Shown piece by piece: positions 36,601-46,936 of a stretch of DNA of 64,000 nucleotides. The DNA comes from Musa acuminata AAA Group. Taxonomy: Eukaryota; Streptophyta; Magnoliopsida; Zingiberales; Musaceae. A model generated the notes under the pieces. It saw nothing but the letters and a program-made list of their open reading frames with translations, did no database searches and was not told the DNA's origin. The stretch is taken from contig NC_088357.1 of NCBI RefSeq assembly GCF_036884655.1, positions 44,231,501-44,295,500 of the forward strand, written 5' to 3'. The translations under genes and the position numbers were made by a program. How positions within the stretch are numbered: position 1 is the stretch's first letter; the number at the start of each line of letters is the position of its first letter.

Positions 36601-38762
36601 AACTGCATTGAGCAACCTTTTCCCTTGCTATTGTGGCCGGATGACTTACTCTGATGTAGCATGCCACGGGCCATAGAACAATGATTATTTGTAGCTTGGT
36701 TGCTTGACCACCTCTTGACACCAGGCCTTGCCCTTCTTCTGTCCCAGTAGTCTCCTCCTGTAAACCTTGTTATTCCTCCTTGAGTGCCTCAAAAATGATA
36801 TATGATGAACATGGATCCCTTGCCTCGTCCAAAATAGATCATCCAGTTTCTTCACTGTGCATGCCCAATCAATCAGGTCTGAGTGATCACTATAAAAGTC
36901 TTGTTTAAATGGATCTATCTTGAGTTCCTCTCTCCTTGCTTAACTCATGGTAGTGTAGTAGTTATAACTTATAATGAATATAGATAGGTTTCTCTAAGCC
37001 TACATAAAAAAGTTGAGATGAGGTGTTGTATGTAAAGGCTAATGTTGGCCAATTACGTTCGTAGGGTTCGAGTCACGGAAACAGCCTCTTTAAATATTTA
37101 AAGGTAATGTTGCGTACGTTGACCCTCCCCAAACCCCACATTGGTGGGAGTCTTGTGCACTGGGTACACCCTTTAGTGACCCTCCGAATTGTATGTACAA
37201 CTCAACTATACAAAATAATGGTGTTCTTGCTGAACATACCAAAAGCCTCTCAAAAAAGTCATCCTAAATTAACATATATCAACAATTAATAATCAATTAA
37301 ACATGACTTAGTTCCATCACCACAAGTTTAATAAGCAAGTTATTGTACTTCATAGATGAAATCAGCTACATAGTTCTCATCTAGTTCCAGTCTTATAAGG
37401 AAGTTGCAGAGAAATTGCAACAGTTCATCATCATCATCATCGGTAAGGTTGTACTGATATTTGTACGCAGAATTAAGATAATCACCTACCTGATGAACAT
37501 AACATACTTAAAATTTTGTATATTTTAAGTTTCTAATTAACTTTATAAAACACAATCTGAATATTCTTATCTATCTTGTGAATATTTTGGGACATCTGAT
37601 TCTCTCATCTCCAATCAATGATATGGAGATTGGCTCTAACTGTTTCTTTTTATCCTTGCTTATGGATTGCTTCATCATATTAGTCTAGTTACAACAACTG
37701 TGAATAATCCATGCTTTTATGTAACTAATTGTTTGGATTTACACCTTAAGCATTGGTCTGGTGGTGATGTACCAATCTCATTTACCAAAGTCTGAGGGTT
37801 CGAAACCTCATCCGATATATTTTTTAAAGTGTCAACTAGCTTAGTTGGCAAAGACTTTGACAGCTTATTGTAAGGTTTTGTGCTTGAATTCTGCCTTCTC
37901 CACTTACCCTTTGTAAAAAAAAAGAAATGTTTCAACTTTAAGATTTTTTATGATTTGTTGACTACTTCCATAACTAATTACAATATTCAATATCTTTGTT
38001 CCTATACTTCTGATTTACCCCTTCTTCATATGTCAACTTTTTGTTCTCCATGCACTAACCTTACTTTGTGAATTTTGAAGGTTTCTCCCAAGGATCTGTG
38101 CTGCAATTCAGCCTTTTCTGCCCCCATTATCAGTGTTTGTGACAGCTCTCTGTGTCGGTTCTCCTTTGGCAATAAATATGAAGGCAATCATTTCCCCTTT
38201 TGGAGTCACGATAGTGCTTCTTTTGTTTGCATTCCACGCTTCGGCATTTATATCTGGTTATGGGTTTGCTGGTATCTTATTCCGTAGATCAGCAGATGTC
38301 AAAGCACTACAAAGAACCATATCTTTCGAGACAGGTTGCCACATCTGTACACATTATTTTTAGCTTTTGCAAAATTAAATTTAGATGTCTAACAGTTTTG
38401 CCTATTTCAGGGATGCAAAGCAGTCTTCTAGCCCTTGCACTTGCAAATAAATTCTTCAAAGACCCTCTTGTCGGTGTGCCTCCAGCCATCTCGGTGAGTC
38501 GTTAGCAATCGTGCCTTTGGTAACAATGTTTTATTCTACATTTATTTCGATGTGAGGACAAGTGGAGAGCCAACATTTGCTTGTTATTGAGCTCTAAAAG
38601 AAGATGTAAAGCAATGGATGGGAAGGGGGAAAAATGAACGGACCGGTTTTCTAATTTCTCTGTTACTTCAAAATGTAGGTCGTCTTGATGTCTCTGATGG
38701 GTTTCGCTCTGGTGATGATATGGTCCAAGGGGAAGCAACAAGTGCAACCAGTTAAGATATAA
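33649..38762 (+). CDS. BASS5: BASS5-like plastid sodium/metabolite cotransporter (bile acid:Na+ symporter family)
   Basis: Firm exons are 34152-34282, 35049-35242, 35320-35572, 38081-38334, 38411-38493 and 38679-38762 (stop TAA), all GT-AG and in frame. Upstream, an exon ending at about 34000 supplies VSAKAADSFEPDRS, and the first exon from ATG 33649 encodes an Arg/Ser-rich chloroplast transit peptide. The junction between these two is not resolved. Family blocks are YPPSFTWFT, YYAPALGFLMFAVGVNS, GYVGQFIIKPLLGYLFG, GAGIMLVSCVSGAQLSNYA, TDPPMAPLSIVMTSLSTATA and ETGMQSSLLALALA. They form about nine hydrophobic segments, as expected for the inner chloroplast envelope. Arabidopsis BASS5 (BAT5) carries 2-keto acids for glucosinolate synthesis. 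A plant outside Brassicales must use the carrier for something else, so only 'plastid organic-acid carrier' is safe. BASS6 is the main alternative name. Confidence 0.88.
37010..37174 (+). mobile_element. Au-like SINE
   Basis: Characteristic plant Au SINE blocks appear in order: GGGTTCGAGTCACGGAAACA (B-box region, 37064 on), GCCTCTTT, AAGGTAATGTTGCGTACGTT, then CATTGGTGGGAG, and the terminal GTGCACTGGGTACACCCTTT ending at about 37174. The 5' limit is approximate. It has the same orientation as the host gene. Confidence 0.75.
37745..37905 (+). mobile_element. tRNA-like SINE pair (dimeric?)
   Basis: Unit 1 has TGGTCTGGTGGTGAT and a perfect B-box GGTTCGAAACC at 37797-37807. Unit 2 starts at about 37832 with an A-box-like TAGCTTAGTTGGCAAAG and a decayed B-box in GTGCTTGAATTCTGCC. 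The two RNA polymerase III promoter modules lie head to tail. No canonical tRNA cloverleaf is retained. Confidence 0.5.
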
Positions 38763-39279
38763 TGCAGAGTGGAACACAAAGAACATCGATGAATCTTGTG
38801 GACGATTTGACTGAGAGTATAAGCTGAAAATAAGGATTGTGCGTCTCCCTGCCTGGACATGAATGCGCTATGGAGAGGGATTGTTGGACCATTTTGAATA
38901 GTAATCTTTGATTTGTTCGTTGTTCTAAACGCTTTACATGAAGTTGTGTCGTGGATCCATTTCTTATGAGCATTAGATCGAGATGCTATCTGGGAAATTT
39001 TACAAAGCACGTCAGAGATGGGCTGCTGCTGGCATAGCCATCGATCTCTTAGTGTAGCGCTGTGGATATACAAGAGTAATGTTCGTGTTTCCCTGTAGTG
39101 CCTATTATGATATCTTCCGCTCCAACAGAAGTTTTCTTTTCTTTTTGTTGATTCGCTTTCGATCCAGGTGAGTCGCCGATCGACTGCATGTTTCTCATTA
39201 TCGTTTTAAAGAACTCTACGGTTCCGGTTCGCTCCTCCTGATCTTTCATGGTTTTGTTCATCAATGATCTAAACACAAT
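38763..39279 (+). other. 3' UTR of the BASS5-like gene and spacer
   Basis: Sequence after TAA 38760-38762, moderately GC-balanced and without another open gene. It gives way to the LTR of the next element at about 39280. Confidence 0.5.
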
Positions 39280-39740
39280 ACGCCGATATATCATAGTAGA
39301 GAATTCATTAATGCTTAATCATCATCTAATATATAAGCGTTAGGAAAAACATCCAAGTTATCCATGCTATTTGCTCGCGTGTAGATAAAAGTCTAAGTAG
39401 GTCATTCAAGGTTGTCTCCTCATTGCTGCCCACGTGAACAAAATATCAAGAGGACAATGATGAAACAATTATGAGTTGTCCCATCCAAAGCCAAATATAA
39501 AATATAATCCTCAATGCTATACCAAGGGGCTCTTTTCCCCGAAAAAACATATACTAATTAAAGATATCAATCATTAACTTGAGCATAAGATGGATTAGGT
39601 CGAAAAACTTCTTTCGACATTAGTTTTAGTGCAAGCAACACCTCGAGAGCTAGATGCTTCATCTCGGAGACACTTCTGACACTCCTATGCCTTCAAGTTT
39701 GGAACATGTCTGGTTAACTCAGAAGGAGGGTCTGATATTT
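39280..39740 (+). repeat. 5' LTR of the TR-GAG-like element
   Basis: Aligns with 45830-46300 over most of its length with visible substitutions and small indels. The first 30-60 bases are diverged or missing, so the left border is uncertain. Confidence 0.6.
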
Positions 39741-41729
39741 CAAGAATGTTCGCCCAATAATCCTACCAACAAATGCTCTAGCGATTAGGCCCTACTTCCG
39801 ACTCATAACACTTACTCAAAGGGGACAATTGTTATCCTTCCCTTACGTATATGCATCCACTTCAGCGTAAACACCAACATGGTACTTGCTTCTGTTCGAT
39901 GACCGAAGCCTTTCACCCCAGGGATGACCTTGAGCCACTTGCTTCTCATACCAAGGTATTTCTAAATCTCACTCAATAAATACAGACACTAACAAGCATG
40001 ATGCAAGCTATTGCCCTACTCCTACCTCAGTTAGGCTAACAAACAATGCCACCATCTCAACTGCAATCAATATCTCAACAACTACTAGCACTGGTGCCTG
40101 TCAGGATTCCACTGCCCGACATAATGTTAGTATCTTAGGATCGCCTAAGGTAAGTGAAATTATTGGCTAAGGAAGCGCCCGACTCCCCAATCGTGGAATT
40201 CAGTGCACCGTCGCACCACTACTTTTCCCTATTCGAATCTGAGACCTAGTCAGCAAACTCGATGGGTGACCCCTAAAGATCTAACTATGACAAATGGATC
40301 AATACTTAGAAAAGATGTGGTGAGATTTCTAGCAATCCTAAGGTAAAAGGTCGGACGACCCCACCTCGGGTCAGTCCTCATTCATTCGGAACATCTAAGA
40401 TGAGTCAATCTCAATAAACTTTTGTCTCATATCACTGGAGGCCATTGATGGTAGTACTGACTTGATAAAGCACATTATCTCTTTTCACGTCCATATGTTA
40501 CTATACGACACCTTAGATGCCCTAATGTGTCACACCTTCCCGACAACGTTAAGAGGCTTGGCACAAGAATAGTACACTCACTTGAAGTTGCTCTCAGTTG
40601 GCTCTTTGGCTCAGCTTGCAAAGGAATTCAAGCCCTACTTCCTCGGGAATGTGCACTCGAGGTTATCGGTGATAATGCTCCTCGAACTTAGGCAAGAGGA
40701 GGAAGAAACACTCTCTGACTTTGTCGCTTGATTCATTAACGAGATCTAAGGCGTGCAGGAAGCCCATCCGTCACTGGTAATGTATGTCTTCATGATGGGG
40801 CTCAAGCTCTCTCGCTTTTTCTGGTCATTGGTGGAGACGCCACTGATGGTGATGCCCAAGGTGCTCCAAAGAGCCAACTAATCCATTGCCATAAAGGAAA
40901 TCAAGTGTGAGGAGATGCACAAAAGATTGAGGCAAAAGTGATTACCGTCGATGTGAACTCCAAGGTCACCACGATGAAGAAGAAATAACCAACCCAAGCT
41001 GCCTCGCTCGATGTTCAAGTCGACTCCCTTGAACATGACTAGAACTGAGGTCTCTTTACAGATAAAGAAAAAGAGCTCTTGAAAGACTATCAATCGATGA
41101 AGACACTTCTGGAGAGGAGGAACAAATCCAAGTACTATTGATTCTACCACAATTATAGCCATGACATGGAGGACTATTGGGAACCTTCGCCCAAACTTCA
41201 CGGGTCGATGGAGAGGCAAATCAACGTCATTATCGATGGACCTGCATTGGGAGAAGACATCTCCTTGGGTCGTAAAACCTATACCCGAGCTATTATCAAA
41301 AAGTACCCAAGGTCCGAAAATGACTCAAAAATAGCCTTAAAGGAAGAAGAGATAGAGCTTGCATGTCATGTTTGGGGATAAGTACTGCTCCAAAATGATG
41401 ATGAGCAAATTCATAGTGGTCGACATCCTCTCAGCATGATCACAAGGTGACCCACACTTAACAAGTTGAGAGCAGTGGTGTCAACCTACCACATATTGAT
41501 GAAATTCTCAATAAGAACTAATATCGGAGAATTGAGAAGCAACCCAAGAGAGTTGCACCAGTACTATCTGACGATAGTCTTCCAACTGAAGAAGGCCCGG
41601 CCTGAGGCACCACAAATGGACCCTCTGAATTTCTCCAAGTCCATCCCACATCCAGAGCTGATGGAGTCATTGATTGAGATCTTAGACAAAGCTTGCTACA
41701 TTGGGAAGAGGATCCAAAAACTACCATGA

Positions 41730-41990
41730 TGGAGAGATGATATGAAATTTGCCATGATGAAGGAAAAACTTGAACATTGCCACAGCGGGAGGATCTAAAA
41801 TCCACCACAACAAAGAAAGAACTTAAAATCCGCCACGGTGGAGGGAGAACTTGAAGCCCACCATGGCGAGAGGATCTAAAATCTGCCACAGTTGAGAGAA
41901 GACTTGAAATCCACCATGGTAGAGAAAGTTTAAAGCTTGCCATGACGAGAGGATCCAAAATCCAACATAGCGGAGGAACCAAAATCCATC
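41730..41990. repeat. Minisatellite A, unit 26-28 bp, about 9 copies
   Basis: Units such as AACTTGAAGCCCACCATGGC, ATCTAAAATCTGCCACAGTT and GACTTGAAATCCACCATGGT follow each other. The consensus is roughly (A)ACTTGAAATCCRCCAYGGYGGAGGG. The variation between units shows age. Confidence 0.8.
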
Positions 41991-42004
41991 ATGGCAAAGA
42001 CAGT

Positions 42005-45000
42005 GCAAAATATACCAAAGGTATGCGAGTCGGGAGAATCTGACTAGCGCCATGAGACATCTCCCATGATAGTGCTATTTGAAATGTGCTCGAGATGTGT
42101 GAGTTGGGAAAACCGAACCTGCACGGATAGAAATCCACCACTGAGGAGACATGGAATAAAATGTGCTTGAGGCATTTGAGTCAGGAAAATATTGTTGGGA
42201 AATCTAGGGCAGCATCACATGCATAGTAGAAGAACATAAAATAAAAATCCAAGAATTTCATGCATAAAAAGTTTTCATCGTCGTGTAAAGATTGGTGTGC
42301 AAAAACCCGCAAAATAAAAAATTACATATATGTAAAAGATATGTTACCTAGGGAGATTGTATATCCCTGAAAAATTATAGATTTGTAGGAAAGGATGAAG
42401 AAGGTCAACTATCCTCCTCTCTAGTGGTGATCCACATGGCAGGCGTTGTGAAGACACTTCTCAAATTGCTGCACAATCCTCCTTTCTATGCATACTATGC
42501 AATCAAGAAGGGGTCGACCCTTCTTGTTGTCCACACGCCCTAAACTAGGGCTGTTGGCTAAGAAGGAGAGAGAGAGAGAGGAGTATAGGAGGTGGCAGCT
42601 AAAATAGTCTAGCTTATAGTCCTTTGGTTCACTCCTATTTATAGAGATCCCTTGTCAATTTAACCATAATGGATCATGCTATATTGGGTATTAGATCTCC
42701 ATCCAACTACCCAAGCCTCTTGGATTAGTGGATCTCTACCTAATAATATTTTATTGACTCTTATTGGATCTTATCCATAATATCCAATAATTCAAGGGCT
42801 TATTGAATATCCAATAATATAGGGGATCCAACGGATATCTAATATCTGAACATTTACTCGTCACAACACCTACCATATGTGTGTGACTCTCTAGGCCTAA
42901 TATCTAGTTGGTCGTGAGTCATACCCATTAGAACTCCTTCTGGCTCAGTGAATTATATTATCTTTATAATGATTCACTCGACTCATCAATTATGGATGTA
43001 TTAAGCCATTACGCAGCGGTCTCCAAACGATACAAGGAAATTTAATCTATTGGGTATATCTTTCCTCAGTTATTATGTATCTATAGTCCCTAATTCATCT
43101 AATATCCTAGAGACTATATACCAGGCATGGAGCTGTCAGGCCCATACAGAATTTGCTCGAGTCTTGCTCTAATCGAATTCTCTTGGAGAACTTTTTCTCT
43201 CTCAATCCGAATGACCCTGGCTAGAGATTTACCTGAACAAGAACATATAAGATATTCCTCTCATGACACCGAGAGTAAATGATCCTCTATCGATATTTAA
43301 TTGCTCACGTAAGGTTGGCTACAACTACCAATGACCGATTGTGATAGATCTAGAACTTCTAGACCTAGAAGTCTGATATCAAAGAGATGAGTACTCATAC
43401 AGGATATTCTTGATGTCTCAAGTCTAAGGACCATATACATTACTAGGACTACGAAATCACTATCTGATAGTAAAGTATCATCAACCATCTAGCATTCTGT
43501 GAGCGGATCAATCATTGAACTCATTCTCCAATAAGCATCTGCATTGTATCCCTAGTATCCCCACACTAGCAACTATGAGACCAATCGCCTTCATCATATG
43601 GATAAGTATACAGCACGATAATCTGTCCAGTTATCTCAATGTCCCTCTCAAGTAACCTATGACCAGAATTATTTATGGTCTATGTTTAAAGGTGAATCGG
43701 TCATATTACCGTGATCTCATCATGATCCGATTCTCATTGCATAGATCCATAAACATCACCATACATGCAACAAGCAATATAAAGTGAGAAAAATATCAAA
43801 TAAATAATAAGCAAAAAGAGTGTGTATTGTGTTACACTTGCCATCACTTACGTGATTGACTTGCAAGACACCTATGACTAGCAAATATGACACACACCAT
43901 AAGAAATTCATCATAGTGGTATAGGGCAAAATGTACCTAAGGTATGCGAATCAATAAAACCTAATTTGCATTCAAAGAAATATGTCACGATGGAAGCATA
44001 GGCTGAATGTGCCCAAGACACGTGAGTTGAGAAAACTCAATATGCATGAGGTGCTTGAGACATGTGAGTTGAAAAAACTTGACCCATATGAAAAGAAATC
44101 TGCCATAACAAAGACAAATGCTAAATATGCTCGAGACATATGAGTTAGGAAAACCCGACACGCGTGAAAAGAAATCCATCACAATGAAGGCACAGGCCGA
44201 ATGTGCTAGAGATGCGTAAGTTAGAAAAACCTGACCCATATGAAAATAAATTTGCCATAGCGGAGGCATAAGCAGAATATGCCTAAGACATGTGAGTCAA
44301 AAAAAACCAGACCTATGTGTAGAGAAATCCACCATGATAAAAGTACAAAGCAAAATGTGCTCGAGGCGTGAGTTAGGAAAATCCGACTTGTGCCACAAGA
44401 AATTCGCCATGGTGGTGTAGGGTAAAATGTTATGGCATGTGACTCAAGGAAACTTGACTTGCACAAACAGAAATCCATCAAGATGGAAGCATAAGCTAAA
44501 TGTGCCCGAGGCACATAAGTTGGGAAAACTCGATCTGTAAAAGAAAAAATCTATCACAACGGAAGCACATGCCGATTGTACTTGAAACGCATTAGTTAGA
44601 AAAACTCGACCCCCTTAAGAAGAAATCTGTCATGATGGAGGCATAGGTTGAATGTTCCTAAGATATGTGAGTTAAAACAACCTAACCCGCTTGAGAAGAA
44701 ATCCACCATGATGGAGGCACAGGCCGAATATGCTTGAGACCTGTGAGTCGGGAAATCCTGACCCGCATGAGAAAAAAATTGTTATATTAGAGGCACAAGT
44801 CGAATGTGCCTGAGATGCGTAAGTTAAGAAAACTCAACCCACGTGAGAAGAAATTTATCAAGGTAGAGTTATAAGGCAAATGTGCCCAAGATGCATGAGT
44901 CGAAAAAATTCGACCCGCATGAGAAGAAATCCATCACGACAAAGGTACAAGGCAAAATTTGCTTAAGGTGTGTGAGTTGAGAAAATTGGACTTATGTCAA

Positions 45001-45060
45001 AAGAAACTGATCACGAAGGAAGCCATAAGTCAAAGATGCCTAAGGTGCGCGGATCGGGAA
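42005..45060. repeat. Minisatellite B, unit about 77 bp, about 17 copies, split by a solo LTR
   Basis: Each unit contains GTGAGTYGGGAAAACCCGAC, then GCATGAGAAGAAATCC, then ACCATGATGGAGGCACAGGC and GAATGTGCYYGAGA. The array runs from about 42005 to 42192 and resumes from about 43889 to 45060, interrupted by the solo LTR. Units differ by about 10-20 percent by eye. Confidence 0.85.
42193..43883. mobile_element. Solo LTR (1691 bp) with 5-bp target duplication AATAT
   Basis: Starts TGTTGGGAAATC at 42193 and ends GACTAGCA at 43883. It is flanked by AATAT at 42188-42192 and 43884-43888. It interrupts minisatellite B, whose unit resumes on the other side. No internal coding domain, primer site or second LTR is present, so it is the product of LTR-LTR recombination. 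The element family is uncertain, and the length and TGTTGGG start resemble Copia/Sirevirus LTRs. Confidence 0.8.
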
Positions 45061-45104
45061 GCTTAACCCCTACCACCCCCAAGAGGCTTAGAGGTCCGGA
45101 GACT

Positions 45105-45695
45105 TGACCGCCTCCGCAAGAGGCAAGGAAGTTGGGCCTCTCGACTTCCACCTTTGTCCTTGCCCAAGGCATGGTGGTCAGGAAGCCCAACTTCCACCTC
45201 TGCCTAAGACGTGGATATTGAGAAGCCCAAATTCCGCCTCTGCCCAAGGTGTGGAGTTTGGGAAGCTCGACTCCCACCTCCGCTCAAGGTGTGGAGGTTG
45301 GGATGCCCGACCTCTACCTCCGCTAGAGATGCAAAGGTTGAGAAACCCGACCTTTGTCATCACATGAAGCATGGAGGTCAAGACGCTTGACCCCTGCATT
45401 TGCCAAGACGAGGAGGTTGGGATGCCCGACCTCCACCTTTACCAAAGGCACAGAGGTCGGGAAGCTTGACCTCCACTGTCACTCGAGGCGTGGAGGTCGA
45501 GACGCCTGACCCCCGCCTTCACCAAAGGCGCGGAGGTTGGGCAGCCAGACCTCCATCATCACACGAGGCATGGAGGTCGAGATGCATGACCCTTGCCTTC
45601 GCCCGAGGTGTGGAGGTCGTGACGCCCGACCCCTACCTTCGCCCAAGGCGTGAAGGTCAGGTCGCTCGACCTCCATTGTCGCATGAGGCATTAAT
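45105..45695. repeat. Minisatellite C, unit 40 bp, about 14-15 copies, GC-rich
   Basis: The unit is AAGGYGTGGAGGTYGGGAAG followed by CYCGACCTCCACCTYCGCC. I counted exactly 40 bp between successive AAGGTGTGGAG motifs at about 45247-45327. Because 40 is not a multiple of three, all frames shift from unit to unit, so the Pro/Arg-rich open frames here are artefacts. Confidence 0.88.
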
Positions 45696-45791
45696 TAGGA
45701 AAACCTGACCCACCAAAGGAGATCTCGAATGCTCTCTTATCATATGAATTAAACTCATACTCTAGGCCCCCCTAACAAGAGTCCTAAAGCA

Positions 45792-46308
45792 TGTCTTGGG
45801 TGGGAGGGGAACAAATAATAAGAAATACATTAATGGCCAGCGCCACATGGAAGCTATTGTGGAACGAAAAAGATCCAAATCACCCCCGCTTGTCTACCCG
45901 CGTGGACAAAAAGTCCAAGGCAGATCGTTCGGGACTATCTCTCCCTTGCCACCCATGTGAACAAAACATCAAGAGGGAGACATTGAAGCAGTTATATGTT
46001 GTCCCCTCCTATAAAAGGTAATCTCCAATGCTACGCCAAGAGACTCTCTTCCCGAAAAAAACCTATACTCATTAAAGACTTAAGTCATTAACTTGAGCAA
46101 CAAAGAGATCGGGTCAAAAAACTTCTCCCGACATCGATCTTAATGCAAATGACACCTCGAGAGCCCGACGCTTCCATCTCGAAACCATCTCATAACTACT
46201 TTGAAGTCACGTCAAAATCATCTCGGGGCTACCTAGAAGATACTTCGAATAATCCTATACCTTCTAGTTTGGACCACATTAGATTGACTTATCTAATTTT
46301 CCCTAACA
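45792..46308 (+). repeat. 3' LTR of the TR-GAG-like element
   Basis: Starts around TGTCTTGGG (45792) and ends TTTTCCCTAACA (46308), giving TG...CA ends. It matches the 5' LTR. Confidence 0.6.
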
Positions 46309-46936
46309 CATCCTAGTGCCATGTCACCACCACTGCAGTGCCCATTTAAACGTCGGATCAGTCCATACTTCATAGTAACCCAAATGGTTCCGATAGAGTC
46401 ATCAAATGGTAGTGGCTACTTTGCGACAAATCACAAAGTCACATCATTTAGGTGTCAATCATAACTGTTACCAAAGCTCCAATATTCTAGCTCCCAAGGA
46501 TGCTGAACCTCTAAATTTTATTTTCTATATTATTTTTTCTTCAATTATTAATATAAATATCGAAAGAACTTTCATCGGACACTCTCCCCATGTAGTAGGA
46601 TTCTACACCGAATTCAATCAGCTCTCGATAACAAAAGCTTTCGTCAAGCCCAAACAGGAACCAAATTGATTCATTTAAAGAGCAACAATCGCATCTCCAC
46701 CTATTCAAGATCAGATAAATTTCTCACACCTTCGGGAATCAGATTCCAAAACTTTTCCCAGGGCAGCAACAAAACATTGATAACATGAGAAGTAAAGAAC
46801 ATAGAAAGAGCAAACAGTATCACCAAACCAACTACCAAAACAAGAGTTGGTCTTTCCTCTCTAGTAAAGCATGCTCTCAACCATGAAGCTGGTTCTTCAA
46901 AGGCTGTACATAACGGTACTTGCACGAGTTCTTCGA
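46309..46936 (-). other. 3' UTR of the BPC gene and spacer
   Basis: The minus-strand 3' UTR probably runs from 46936 down to around 46500-46700. The rest up to the LTR border shows no feature that I can name. Confidence 0.4.

Larger units (their letters stand above)
35573..38080 (+). other. Longest intron of the BASS5-like gene
   Basis: A 2.5-kb intron (AG|GTACC donor, TTTGAAG acceptor). It contains an Au-like SINE and a tRNA-like SINE pair, listed separately. The 36050-36900 portion looks like old repeat debris without a nameable domain. Confidence 0.7.
39280..46308 (+). mobile_element. Non-autonomous Gypsy-like LTR element with gag/protease remnant and minisatellite arrays (TR-GAG-like)
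   Basis: The LTRs are about 39280-39740 and about 45792-46308 (they share TGAACAAAACATCAAGAGG, CCTATACTCATTAAAGA and ACACCTCGAGAGC blocks with substitutions). The internal region has gag (about 40480-40950: LRGLAQE, YTHLKLLSVGSLAQLAKEF, ELRQEEEETLSDFV), a degenerate zinc-knuckle-adjacent segment (41130-41320: HNYSHDMEDYW, IIDGPALGED) and a protease-end segment (about 41466-41640: LRAVVSTYHILMKF). After that no reverse transcriptase, RNase H or integrase appears. Instead three tandem arrays fill 41730-45700. Many stops in gag show that it is inactive. Confidence 0.75.

Noticed and set aside
45011..45708. Several long open frames on both strands, Pro/Arg/Gly-rich
   Set aside because: They lie on a 40-bp tandem array. 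The unit is not a multiple of three and the frames exist on both strands, so they are repeat artefacts.
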